From Deltaproteobacteria bacterium (GTDB lineage Bacteria > Myxococcota_A > Bradymonadia > REDH01): a DNA stretch of 64,000 nucleotides. Below are positions 1 to 8,636 of this stretch, one piece after another; position 1 is the first letter of the stretch, and each line of letters begins with the position of its first letter. The position numbers and the translations under genes are program-made. The notes under the pieces are model-generated. The model worked only from the letters and a program-made list of their open reading frames with translations. It ran no database searches and was not told where the DNA came from. The DNA is taken from NCBI GenBank assembly GCA_007693585.1, contig REDH01000050.1, positions 1-64,000 of the forward strand. Reading direction: 5' to 3'.

Positions 1-69
1 GGCGGCGGCGGCGGTGGAGGCGGCGGTGGCGGCGGTGGCGGTGGCGGTGGGGGCAGCACAAGCGGATGA
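1..69 (+). CDS. 3' end of a protein with a poly-glycine tail (partial)
   Basis: Frame 1 is open from the window edge and reads an almost pure glycine run (about 18 Gly codons), then S-T-S-G and TGA at 67-69. The stop overlaps the ATG of the next gene as ATGA, a layout used repeatedly in this genome for translational coupling. The codons alternate GGC, GGT and GGA, so this is not a simple homopolymer slip. Only the C-terminus is visible, so no function can be given; a flexible glycine tail on a secreted or assembly protein is possible. Confidence 0.6.
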   Translation, partial: GGGGGGGGGGGGGGGGGGSTSG

Positions 70-1247
70 ATCCCTCCGGCCCGATCGACGAGCACGAACT
101 CGAGACAGGCTGCGTGGAGGGGCAGATCGCCGCCATCGACGCGGCAAACGCCTATCTGTCGAGCCCGCATCCCTATACCCGCGCGCGGGCGGCGGAGATG
201 CTCTCGGTCTGTCCCGACGACGCCCTGCGGTCCTGGTGGGCGGGTTTTCTGGCCCGGAGGTGCTCTCCCGAGACCGGATGGCTCGTGCTCGCCCTGCGCG
301 CCGCCGATCTCGGGGCGCTGCCCGAGCTGGACGGCCTCGCCGATGCGCTCGAGGGTCGCATTCGCGAGGAACCGGGCGGCGACGAGGCAAGCCACCTGCT
401 CTCGCTCGCCGAGTTCCTCCCCCCGGCAAGGGCGGTGGACGCCCTGCGCCTGCTGGCCTCCCATCCGGACACCGAGGTCGCCGTGGAGGCCGCCTGGATC
501 CTCGACGAGCGGGACGAGCCACTCGGCGACGAGCTCCTCGATCGACTCGAGAGCGTCCGCGGTCCAGCGGGAGCGATGGCGAGCGTGGTGTGCGCGGATG
601 CCGGCCGCGCGGGAGCGCTGGAGCATCTCGTCGAGCTCGTGCGCTCCGAGCACTTCCTCGCGGCCACTGCGCTCGACGTGCTGGAGCGGCGCGGGGAACG
701 GGCGCACGGCGAGGCCCTCCGACCGACGTGGGATCGCTTCTTCGCGTCCTTCCTCTCCGCCCGCGCCGCGGCGACTTCGGCCGTGCTCGGCGTGCCGGAC
801 GCCCGCGCGCGCCTCGAACGGCTCGCGCGCTCCTGGCGCTCCGCGGTCCGTCACGCGGCAGCCGCCGAGCTGCTCCGCCTCGCTCCCGCCGAGAACGTCC
901 GGGCCTGGGCCCCCGCAACCCGGGGTCAGGGTGTCGACGCCGTGGCCGTGGCGTGCGAGGCCCTTGGCCGCCGCGCCGACTCCGCGGCGTTCCGATCCCT
1001 GAAGGAGGTCGTGGAGTCGGACGGAAGGGAGCCGGTGCTCCTTGCAGCCGTCGAGGCCCTGTGCGAGCCCGCCTTCGGTGACGACGGGCGCGCCTGGGTC
1101 ACCGCATGGGCCGCCCGGCAGGGGGACGCCGACCTCCGCGCGTCGGTGCATCGGATCCAGGCCCGGTCAGCCCGGCAGGTGGCTCGCCGCTCGCCTTCCG
1201 ACATTGCCTCGCCCCCCGCGATCGTGCCAGACTCTCCCGCATCCTGA
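66..1247 (+). CDS. HEAT-repeat-like alpha-helical protein
   Basis: A 393-residue protein without signal peptide or membrane segment. It consists of repeated amphipathic Ala/Leu/Arg/Glu helices of roughly 30-40 residues, for example a stretch giving HPDTEVAVEAAWILDE and later blocks with SAVRHAAAAELLRLAP, typical of HEAT or armadillo-like scaffolds (compare the TIGR02270-type proteins of Proteobacteria). Such solenoids normally bind other proteins; no catalytic motif is visible. The start at 66 was chosen because it overlaps the preceding stop as ATGA and the protein reads well from there. It is followed at 34 bp by tatD. The exact role is unknown; the fold assignment is inferred from repeat texture only. 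Confidence 0.75.
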   Translation: MNPSGPIDEHELETGCVEGQIAAIDAANAYLSSPHPYTRARAAEMLSVCPDDALRSWWAGFLARRCSPETGWLVLALRAADLGALPELDGLADALEGRIREEPGGDEASHLLSLAEFLPPARAVDALRLLASHPDTEVAVEAAWILDERDEPLGDELLDRLESVRGPAGAMASVVCADAGRAGALEHLVELVRSEHFLAATALDVLERRGERAHGEALRPTWDRFFASFLSARAAATSAVLGVPDARARLERLARSWRSAVRHAAAAELLRLAPAENVRAWAPATRGQGVDAVAVACEALGRRADSAAFRSLKEVVESDGREPVLLAAVEALCEPAFGDDGRAWVTAWAARQGDADLRASVHRIQARSARQVARRSPSDIASPPAIVPDSPAS

Positions 1248-1281
1248 GCCCGGCCAGTCCCCTTCCCATCCCGGTCCCGTC

Positions 1282-2085
1282 ATGTTCATCGATACCCACT
1301 GCCATCTCGAGCTCCACCGCTACGGGGACGAGCTGCCCTTCGTGCTGCAGCGTGCGCGCGACAACGGCGTCGCGCGAATGGTCGCGATCGGCAGCGGCGG
1401 AACCCTCGCGACCTGCGAGGAAGCCGTGCGCCTTGCCGAGGCGCACCCGGACATCCACGCGGTGATCGGCTTTCATCCCCACGAGGCGAGCGCCTTCGAC
1501 TTCGACGCTGCGCAGGGTGTGGCCGAGTTCGCGGAGCATCCCCGTGTCGTCGCCGTGGGCGAGACAGGGCTCGACTACCACTACGCGTTCTCCCCGCCCG
1601 TCGTGCAGGAGGACGCCTTCCGGCAGCAGATCGAGATCGCGCGCATGGTCGGCAAACCCCTCGTCATCCACAACCGCGAGTCGGACGAGGACTGCATCCG
1701 CATCCTCCAGGACTCGCCGGCGGGCTCGGTCGGCGGGGTGATCCACTGCTTCACCAGTGGCTGGGATCTCGCGAAGGTCGCGCTGGACCTCGGCTTCTAC
1801 ATCGGCTTCACGGGCATCGTCAGCTTTCGCAACGGCGAGGACGTGCGCGACGTCCTGCGGCGCGTGCCCCAGGACCGCATCGTCATCGAGACGGACAGTC
1901 CCTTCCTCGCGCCCGTCCCGCACCGGGGTCGCCGGAACGAGCCCGCCTGGGTGGTCGATGTCGCCCGGGCCGTCGCCGACACCCTCGGACTCTCGCTCGA
2001 GGAGGTGGCCCGGATCACCACCGAGAATGCGTGCCGACTCTACCGCCTGCCGGACATCGAACCGTCGGGCTCGCTCACCGCATGA
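1282..2085 (+). CDS. tatD: TatD family metal-dependent DNase
   Basis: 267 residues, the usual length for TatD-type hydrolases, which are two-metal TIM-barrel 3'-5' exonucleases or phosphoesterases of the cytoplasm acting in DNA repair and quality control. The metal ligands are in place: DTHCH at residues 4-8, GETGLDY near 93-99 (Glu94), His130 in VIHNRE, His155 in VIHCFTSG and ETDSP at 203-207. The ORF track begins at 1042, but that extension runs through the upstream gene; ATG 1282 starts the canonical MFIDTHCHLE. The stop overlaps the next ATG (ATGA at 2082-2085), so translation is probably coupled. Confidence 0.93.
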   Translation: MFIDTHCHLELHRYGDELPFVLQRARDNGVARMVAIGSGGTLATCEEAVRLAEAHPDIHAVIGFHPHEASAFDFDAAQGVAEFAEHPRVVAVGETGLDYHYAFSPPVVQEDAFRQQIEIARMVGKPLVIHNRESDEDCIRILQDSPAGSVGGVIHCFTSGWDLAKVALDLGFYIGFTGIVSFRNGEDVRDVLRRVPQDRIVIETDSPFLAPVPHRGRRNEPAWVVDVARAVADTLGLSLEEVARITTENACRLYRLPDIEPSGSLTA

Positions 2086-2897
2086 GGATGGACCTCCGCC
2101 GGCAGGCCTGCCTCGTCGGTGCGCTGGTCATGACGCTCGCGGGCTGCCCCGGGGATCGTCCGCCGACGGAGGTCGCGGCGCTGCGGGAACAGCTCCGCGT
2201 GCCGGTGGACGGACTGGCCCTCCAGCCGCAGTTCGCACCGCGCCTGCGGTTGGCGCTCGAGGTGCCCGACGAAGGCCTCCCGGAGGGTCTGGCCATCGAG
2301 GGAGGGAGGCAGTCCGTCGTGTCCGCGAAGCCGTACGGGATCGTCCTGCGGGTGCTGGTGGAGCCGGTCGACGCGCGAACCCGCATCGGCGACGATCCCG
2401 ATCATCCGGACGCGGCGGCGCCGTGGCTCGGCAGCGACACCGGGATTCACCCGGATGACGGGCGCGTTCAGCGGCTGGCCCGCGCCTCGCTGGGGCCGGG
2501 GGCGCGTGTCCGGCATGGTGTGGATGCGCTCGATCGCGAGCTGCGCCGCGAGCTTCGCCGAGGCTGGCGCAGCGGTCCGCCCGATGCGGTGGCGGCGCTC
2601 CGGGCCGGTCGCGGGGAGTGCGTCGACTTCGCGCTGATCGGGGTCTCCGCCCTCCGCTCGGCGGGGGTACCGTCCCGCGTGGCCGTGGGACTCGCGCGGC
2701 GGGACGACCAGCTCGTGTATCACGCATGGGTCGAGTACTGGGACGCGCGGTGGTCCACCTGGGATCCGACCTGGGGCGAGCACCCGGCGCCGGCTACCCA
2801 CGTTCGGCTTGCCCTGTGGGGAACCCCGTCCGTCGCCGCCCTCGGGGATGTCCTCGGTCGACTGGAGGTGTCGCTGCAGCCCGGGGACTCGCCGTAG
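2082..2897 (+). CDS. Transglutaminase-like cysteine peptidase lipoprotein
   Basis: 271 residues. A lipoprotein signal peptide ends in MTLAGC (Cys22), so the protein should be anchored in the cell envelope. The C-terminal half is a transglutaminase-like domain with all three catalytic residues: Cys180 in RGECVDF, His214 in YHAWVEYW and Asp228 in WDPTWG. Bacterial proteins with this fold act as peptidases, amidases or cross-linking enzymes on envelope proteins; the substrate cannot be told. The N-terminal 150 residues have no recognised domain. The start is taken at the ATGA overlap with tatD; the track start at 2031 lies inside tatD. Confidence 0.85.
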   Translation: MRMDLRRQACLVGALVMTLAGCPGDRPPTEVAALREQLRVPVDGLALQPQFAPRLRLALEVPDEGLPEGLAIEGGRQSVVSAKPYGIVLRVLVEPVDARTRIGDDPDHPDAAAPWLGSDTGIHPDDGRVQRLARASLGPGARVRHGVDALDRELRRELRRGWRSGPPDAVAALRAGRGECVDFALIGVSALRSAGVPSRVAVGLARRDDQLVYHAWVEYWDARWSTWDPTWGEHPAPATHVRLALWGTPSVAALGDVLGRLEVSLQPGDSP

Positions 2898-2978
2898 CGC
2901 AGGGCCCGCGAGCGTTGCGGTGAGCCCTGTCGTTCCCTACAACCGGTCGGGGGGGGCGACCCGCGACCCGGGGAGCGC

Positions 2979-3671
2979 ATGCAGGGAGATCCACGGAGAC
3001 TGCCACCGCCAGGCTGGATGCCCAGCGGGGCGAGGAGCCTGCGCATCGATGCGCGCCGGGCCCTGATTCCCGTTTCCCTGGGCGTGCTGGCCATCCTCCA
3101 CTTCGTGCTCGGGGTGCCGCTGTGGGTCGTGGCCGGCCTCGCGATCCTCGTGCCGCTGCTCTACCTCGCATCGGCGCTCTACGTGCGTCGTGAGGCTCCC
3201 CGCTTCGAGGACACCTTCAATCGCCTGCTGCAGGTGAGCGACGTGAAGGGACTGACGGCGCTCTACCGGTCGTCCCGGCTGCTGCGGCTGCTCGCACCGG
3301 ATCACTGGGTGCTGGCTCGCCTGGGAATCATCCTCACGCTGCGCGGCCAGTTCCGCGAGGCGGAGGGAGTGCTGGAAGAGTCGTGGGAGCTCGCCCCCAA
3401 GGCGTACCGGCTCCACCTGCTCGGGCCGATGGTCCGGGTGAAGTACGAGCTGGAGGCGTGGGGAGATCTGCGCGCGCTGGCCGAGCAGTGGAGGCAACGC
3501 TCGCTCTTCCCGGGTGCGGCGAACGTCTACCTGGCGGCGGCGCTCCTCGAGCAGCCCACGCCCGAGGCCACGCGGGCCCGGGAGTTGCTCGACGAGGCCG
3601 AGGGCTCGCTCGCCGCGACCGAGAGGGTGCTGTGCGCGAGCGTGCGCGAGCGCCTCGAAGCGCTCACCTGA
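2979..3671 (+). CDS. Small membrane protein with TPR-like cytoplasmic domain
   Basis: 230 residues. Residues about 29-46 and 48-68 form two hydrophobic segments separated by a Pro turn, a membrane hairpin. The rest is helical with a tetratricopeptide flavour (WVLARLGIILTLRGQFREAEGVLEE, about one TPR) and a second helix-turn-helix array towards the C-terminus. The likely arrangement is a membrane hairpin with a soluble protein-binding domain. ATG 2979 has GGGAG about 5 bases upstream. It ends 21 bp before the 3' end of the convergent glycine-rich gene. I do not recognise the family. Confidence 0.8.
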   Translation: MQGDPRRLPPPGWMPSGARSLRIDARRALIPVSLGVLAILHFVLGVPLWVVAGLAILVPLLYLASALYVRREAPRFEDTFNRLLQVSDVKGLTALYRSSRLLRLLAPDHWVLARLGIILTLRGQFREAEGVLEESWELAPKAYRLHLLGPMVRVKYELEAWGDLRALAEQWRQRSLFPGAANVYLAAALLEQPTPEATRARELLDEAEGSLAATERVLCASVRERLEALT

Positions 3672-3692
3672 GCGTCGACGGATCTGGCTGGC

Positions 3693-5981
3693 TCAGTTCC
3701 GGTCGAAGGCCGGGGCGTCCACGCGCTCCTCGACCCCACCCGCGCTCCCTGCGGGTGCGCCGGGTGGAGTGGCACAGGCGCTTCCGCCAGCGCCCCCGGG
3801 ACCGAGATCCCAGGTGACGTCTCGCACCTGAACGGCGGCGTTGCCCAGGCCCCACACTCCCACGGACGGTCCGCCGCCGCCGCCGCCCCCGCAGCCGCCA
3901 TCGCCGCCGCGTCCACCGGCACCACCGCGTCCGCCGGCGCCGCCGATCTCCGATCCCTGCCCGCTTCCGGTCCCGTTGCCCCCCCGTCCCCCCGCGCCCC
4001 CGGGTCCCCCGGAACCGCCTCGCCCGGCGGCGCCCCCACGGCCTCCACCGACCGTGGCCAGCTCTGCGTCGATGAGGACCGGTGTGGCGTTCCGAACGAG
4101 GAGCGCGACGGAGGCGCCTCCGCCCTGTCCGGCGGCGCCGGGCTGTCCCGCCCCACCGCCGCCGCCGCCGCCTCCTCCACCGCCGCCGTAGCCGTTTCGC
4201 GTGCCACAGCTGTGGCCGCCGCCGCCCCCACCGCCGCCGCCGCCGCCTCCCACCGTGCCATGGCTTCCCGCCGTGCCATCTGCCGGGATGTACCGCGTTT
4301 CCTCGAAGTGGCCCCGGTCTGCGCCGCCGGCACCATGTGCCCCGTTGGGGCCGAGACAGCCCGGTTGCCCGTTGCCTCCGTCCTCGGCAGCACGACGAAC
4401 ACTGCACAGCCAGTTGGAGTCGTTTCGGCGCCCGCCGCTCCCGGCGCGACCGCAGGTCGTCGCCGAGCCGTCCCCATTCGTGCCACTTCGGCCATCGTTG
4501 CCTTCCTTTCCGCCACTCCCTCCTCGTCCGCCGTTCGCGCCGGCGGCACCGCCGACACTTCCGGAACTGGAGCTGGAGCCGTTGGTCCCGTCGCCGCCCG
4601 GTGCGCCACTCGTTCCGGGTTGCCCCTGGGCGCCGTCGCGTCCGTCCGCTCCCCGTCCTGCCTGGATTCGGCTGTTGCGGATCTCGAGGCGAGATGCGCT
4701 GTCGGTCACGACGATGCCGATGCTCGCGGCGCCTTCGTCGGACGCGGGGGCGGACGCCAGCGTGATCTGGTTCAGGATGAGGGTGGCCTCGAGGGCGTCG
4801 GCCCGCGCGGCGATCGGTGCGGCGACGAGGATGTTGGATCGATCGCTCCGGCGCTCGGAGAAGTCGGGGGCAAAGCCGCCGTAAACGCCGACGCCGCCCT
4901 GGAGCTGGATCGTCGTTGGCACGTTCCACGTCCCCACGCCGAGCAGGATCTGATCCCGGCCGGTGGTGGAGGCGATCGCGAAGGCGCGGGTGAGGCTCGC
5001 GACAGCAGTCTCGGGGGTGATGCCATCGGCGGAGTCATCGCCGTCGGGGAGGAGGAAGATGGCCTGCTCGCGGTCCCCATCGAGCCCGTCGCAGTTGGTG
5101 TCGCGTCCGTTCGGCACGTCGGGCACGCTGAGGTCCCGGTCGGGACAGAAGTACTCGCAGCCGGTGAGGTCGTCGAAGTCGAGGTTGAAGTAGCCTTCGT
5201 CGCATTCGTCGATCAGGCAGGTCCCGGACTCGCAGCGTGGTGTGGCGTTGGGCAGGTTGCAGGGGACGTTGCAGGCGCCGCAGTGGTCGGGGTCGTTGGC
5301 GAGGTCGATGTCGGGGGGGCATTCGCAGGCGAAGTTGTTCGGAGTGCACTGGCGTGCCTCGAGGATGCCTCCGTCCGTCAGCTCGATGGCCCAGTCGTTG
5401 CAGAAGAAGCCGTCCGGGCACTCGCCGTCCGTGCTGCAGTCGAGGGCGCACCGGTCTCCGTCGTCGAGCGGGATGCAGAAGTCGGTCGCACCGCCGCAGT
5501 CGCGGTTGCGCGAACAGGGCTCGCAGAGCGTGTCGGGGTCGCTGACGCAGAGAAAGGACGTGTCCGCTCCGGTGGAGACCTGGCGGCAGGTAAACCCCTC
5601 GGCGGGGCATGGGGTGCCCGGTTCACAGAAGGTGGTGCACATGCGGCCGCGATCCTCGTCGATGCGGCAGAGGTTGCTCTCGCAGTCCGCGTCTTCGCTG
5701 CACGTCTCTCCGAAGGCGGCGAGGGCGAGGGAGGTGCCGGGCGGGGGGGGCTCGTCCGTGGTCGAGTTCGGATCGGGAAGAGGGGGAGGGCCCGACGTTC
5801 CGGAACTCGCCGGAGGCAGCAGCCCGGTCACGTCGCCGGTGGCGGACTCGGCGTTGCTGTCCGATCCGTTGACCAGCCGAGGACCCTCCGCCTCGCTGCC
5901 ACAGGCGACGAAGGAGGCCGAGCCCAGCATGAGCGAGAGAAGGAGCGCCAGGGGCAGTCGGACGATTCGCGGTCGGTCCAT
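3693..5981 (-). CDS. Glycine-rich (PGRS-like) surface lipoprotein, paralogue 1
   Basis: 762 residues from ATG 5981, chosen because it begins a lipoprotein signal peptide ending in FVAC (Cys27); the track extends to 6101. Order: signal; Ser/Pro linker; Cys-rich region with dickkopf/EGF-like spacing (CSEDADCESNLC, CSRNRDCGG); an NCDGLDGD motif like the putative metal-binding motifs of myxobacterial proteins; a DUF1565-like parallel beta-helix start (DGITPETAVASL); then about 330 residues dominated by Gly with runs of ten or more, interrupted by strand-like blocks such as GASVALLVRNATPVLIDAEL and GGPSVGVWGLGNAAVQV. Probable role: surface adhesion, coat or environmental binding (inference). It is clearly paralogous to the 8637-11042 gene and lies last in a minus-strand group. 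Confidence 0.85.
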   Translation of the reverse strand: MDRPRIVRLPLALLLSLMLGSASFVACGSEAEGPRLVNGSDSNAESATGDVTGLLPPASSGTSGPPPLPDPNSTTDEPPPPGTSLALAAFGETCSEDADCESNLCRIDEDRGRMCTTFCEPGTPCPAEGFTCRQVSTGADTSFLCVSDPDTLCEPCSRNRDCGGATDFCIPLDDGDRCALDCSTDGECPDGFFCNDWAIELTDGGILEARQCTPNNFACECPPDIDLANDPDHCGACNVPCNLPNATPRCESGTCLIDECDEGYFNLDFDDLTGCEYFCPDRDLSVPDVPNGRDTNCDGLDGDREQAIFLLPDGDDSADGITPETAVASLTRAFAIASTTGRDQILLGVGTWNVPTTIQLQGGVGVYGGFAPDFSERRSDRSNILVAAPIAARADALEATLILNQITLASAPASDEGAASIGIVVTDSASRLEIRNSRIQAGRGADGRDGAQGQPGTSGAPGGDGTNGSSSSSGSVGGAAGANGGRGGSGGKEGNDGRSGTNGDGSATTCGRAGSGGRRNDSNWLCSVRRAAEDGGNGQPGCLGPNGAHGAGGADRGHFEETRYIPADGTAGSHGTVGGGGGGGGGGGGHSCGTRNGYGGGGGGGGGGGGAGQPGAAGQGGGASVALLVRNATPVLIDAELATVGGGRGGAAGRGGSGGPGGAGGRGGNGTGSGQGSEIGGAGGRGGAGGRGGDGGCGGGGGGGPSVGVWGLGNAAVQVRDVTWDLGPGGAGGSACATPPGAPAGSAGGVEERVDAPAFDRN

Positions 5982-6135
5982 GAGCGTCTTCCGGTCGGGG
6001 GGAGACCCGTCCACCGGGTCCTCGAGTACACAGTCTAGCGGATCGGAGGACGCGCGGGAATCGTTCGCACGGCGCGTTGCGCAATGTTTGCCGAACGACA
6101 CGTTGGGTTGACCGAGCCGTCATGCCCATCGGCGA

Positions 6136-8613
6136 TCACGGCCCGACGGGGAACCATCGCCCGACCCAGCGGCCGTTGATGGCCGGGAACACGTCCTGCG
6201 CCGTGCCGGCGAGGCGCCACCGCCCCTCCCCGAGGTCCTCTCCCGACACCCGTGTCATGGTGCCGTCGCTGCTGCGGAGGATGGCGTCCACCTGAATCGG
6301 CTCGTCGGTGGGCAGGGGAGAAAGGGTCAGGATGGTCGAAAAGTCCGCGGACTCGAGCGCGATCCAGTCCGGCTCCTCGATCACCACGGGTCCGGGCTCC
6401 CCCAGGCAGTCGAAGCGGCTCTCGAAGCCGGACGGAAAGCGCAGGGTGCCCTGCTGCGTGATGCTCGTCACGGTGGTCGGCGCTCCGGCGCGCATCTGCC
6501 CCTGAATGTCCCGCGTGCGGAAGTCGCGCGTGTCACCTGCGGCGATGGCCATTCCGAAGCCGTGAGCGGGGACGAGCCGCGGGCGTGGGGCGATGGTGCA
6601 GCGGGGGGGCGGTGGCGCCCCCTGGGGCTGTTCGGTGTAGATCTTCACCGGGCCGTTCAGGGAGGCGATGACGATCTCGAGCAGCCCGTCCCCGGTGAGG
6701 TCGACCTTGACGGCGTTGCGGCTGGCCGCGGGAAGGAACGCCACGTCTGTCGGTTCGTCGGCCGGCGGAACGAACCCGGCCTCCTCCGCCCATGCGGAGA
6801 AGGTCCCGTCCGGCTCCTGGGTGAGCAGCGTGTCCACGTGCACTTCCCACACGGCCACGTCGAGGTCGGCGGTCATGCCGTGGGTCACGATGAGGTCGTC
6901 GAGGCCATTTCGCGTGAAGTCATCGACGACGACGCCCCATGCGAAGAGCAGGCGCCCCCCTCGGCGGCCGAGGTCGGCGAGGCGCTGGCGTGCCTCGTCG
7001 ACGGGGACGCTGTCCACATGGTGGACGAGGCGGTTGGGTCCCCAGTCGCTGAGGTACAGGCGGTCGCGTCCGTTCACGCGAACGAGACCGGCGCCCATGT
7101 AGGAGCCCCAGTTGGTCGTGTTCACGCCGAAGGGCACGGGACGCCAGGTGCAGTCCTCGTCGGGGGCGCAGCGCAGGAGGACGGCGCCCGGCTCGAAGTG
7201 GACGCGCCGCCGCCCGATGGAGGAGAAGGAGTCGGTGACGAGGACGAGGTCGAGAAGACCGTTGTCGTTGAGGTCCGCGACGCCCAGAGCGAGGGTGACA
7301 CCGTCGCTCAGCAGTGGGTCATCGTCGGTCGCGTCGATGGCGATCCACGCGCGCTGATCGTTCATCCGGAAGAGGAGGTTGGACCAGTCGTGCTCTTCCA
7401 TTCGCTCGATTTCGTCCGTATGGGCCTGGCATCCGATCAGGAGCTCGGCTTGTCCGTCGAAGGTGATGTCCATGGCGGCCACGGCGCCGGGAACGCATCG
7501 AGCGAGGCGATGACGATCCAGTCGCGGATGGACGAGTTCGACGCGCTCGGGGGACGGGTGAAACGCGTGGACGTGGACGAAGGAGTCGCCCACAACGATC
7601 AGCTCGTCCCTTCCATCACCGTCGAGGTCCACCGCCCAGGCGGCCCAGGCCGTCGGCTCGACGCCGGCGCAGTCGGCGGCGGCGTCGAATCGCATCTCCT
7701 CCGGAGTCGAGCGATTGAGGTAGATGCACGCTGGATCGTCCCGATCGCCGTAGGCCCCCACAAAGAGATCCGGCCTTCCGTTTCCCTCGACGTCCACGAC
7801 GCCGATGCCGGCGCCGAAGCCCATTCCGTCGTTCTCGCGCCAGCCCTGAATCACGTCCAGACCGGAGACCGCTCGGCGCTGGAAGGTGACCGGAGGCGAG
7901 CGCTCCGCGATGCATTCGCGCTGCAGGCAGACGAGCCCATCAGGGCAGCCGATGGTGTCGCCACAGACGGAGCACACGCCGTCCGTGGCGCAGAAGAAGT
8001 CGTTGCCGCAGTCCTCGTCCGCGATGCACTCGCTGACGCCGACCGGGGTGCACTTCTCCTCGTCGGGGTCGCAGCGCTCGCCGTAGCCGCAGTCACGGTT
8101 GGCGGAGCAGGCCGGGACTTCGCAAATGCCCTGTCGGCACTCGGCGCTGTCGCCGCAGTCCGCATCGGACCGGCAGGCGGGAACGCACTGCACGCGATAG
8201 CACACCTCACCCGGTCTGCATCGTACGGGTCCACACCATGGTCCGGCGGGGGATGAGGGGGTCACGTCACTGGTTTCGTGAGGTGATTCGCTGGTCCCCC
8301 CGGTGCCTGCAGGGAAGGTGCTGTCGCCGGGCTCGGGTTCCGACGTCGGCTCCGAGGGGGGAATCGGACGGGCCGAGCCGGTCGACTCGGGGTGTGCGGA
8401 GCCGGTCGGGTCGGCGCCGGAGGCGTCGCTGCCCCCGGCAGCAGGCGGAAGGGGTTGCGCTCTGGGCTCAGGCGGCGCCGGTTGGTTCGGGGCCTCGTCG
8501 CGGGACGCCGGTCGCCATGCCTCGTCGTGTGTTCCGATGCAGCCCGTCACGAAGGCCGAACCGAGCGCCGTCAGCAGGCCGAGGAGCGCGAGGGTGGCGA
8601 TTGGGGGGCGCAT
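6136..8613 (-). CDS. FG-GAP/VCBS-repeat lipoprotein with Cys-rich N-terminus
   Basis: 825 residues from ATG 8613, which begins a signal peptide ending in FVTGC (Cys25). A Pro/Ser/Glu linker is followed by a Cys-rich dickkopf-like region (CRSDADCGDSAEC, CSANRDCGYGERC, CIADEDCGNDFFC). Then come repeated Asp-rich calcium-binding blades of the FG-GAP/VCBS type: VDVEGNGRPDLFVG, VDLDGDGRDELIV, ADLNDNGLLDLVL, VDLTGDGLLEIV. The end resembles an ASPIC/UnbV-like domain (GTLRFPSGFESRFDC). Such proteins form integrin-alpha-like beta-propellers and act in surface binding. The gene starts 23 bp after the stop of glycine-rich paralogue 2 (same strand), suggesting one transcript; the next gene follows after 154 bp. 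Confidence 0.88.
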   Translation of the reverse strand: MRPPIATLALLGLLTALGSAFVTGCIGTHDEAWRPASRDEAPNQPAPPEPRAQPLPPAAGGSDASGADPTGSAHPESTGSARPIPPSEPTSEPEPGDSTFPAGTGGTSESPHETSDVTPSSPAGPWCGPVRCRPGEVCYRVQCVPACRSDADCGDSAECRQGICEVPACSANRDCGYGERCDPDEEKCTPVGVSECIADEDCGNDFFCATDGVCSVCGDTIGCPDGLVCLQRECIAERSPPVTFQRRAVSGLDVIQGWRENDGMGFGAGIGVVDVEGNGRPDLFVGAYGDRDDPACIYLNRSTPEEMRFDAAADCAGVEPTAWAAWAVDLDGDGRDELIVVGDSFVHVHAFHPSPERVELVHPRLDRHRLARCVPGAVAAMDITFDGQAELLIGCQAHTDEIERMEEHDWSNLLFRMNDQRAWIAIDATDDDPLLSDGVTLALGVADLNDNGLLDLVLVTDSFSSIGRRRVHFEPGAVLLRCAPDEDCTWRPVPFGVNTTNWGSYMGAGLVRVNGRDRLYLSDWGPNRLVHHVDSVPVDEARQRLADLGRRGGRLLFAWGVVVDDFTRNGLDDLIVTHGMTADLDVAVWEVHVDTLLTQEPDGTFSAWAEEAGFVPPADEPTDVAFLPAASRNAVKVDLTGDGLLEIVIASLNGPVKIYTEQPQGAPPPPRCTIAPRPRLVPAHGFGMAIAAGDTRDFRTRDIQGQMRAGAPTTVTSITQQGTLRFPSGFESRFDCLGEPGPVVIEEPDWIALESADFSTILTLSPLPTDEPIQVDAILRSSDGTMTRVSGEDLGEGRWRLAGTAQDVFPAINGRWVGRWFPVGP

Positions 8614-8636
8614 GGTGATGTGCCGGCTCGTGGGGC

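Noticed and set aside
4212-6038. 608-residue plus-strand ORF opposite the glycine-rich gene
   Set aside because: Antisense to poly-Gly codons gives Ala/Pro/Val-rich nonsense; the minus-strand lipoprotein has clear signal peptide, Cys motifs and a paralogue.
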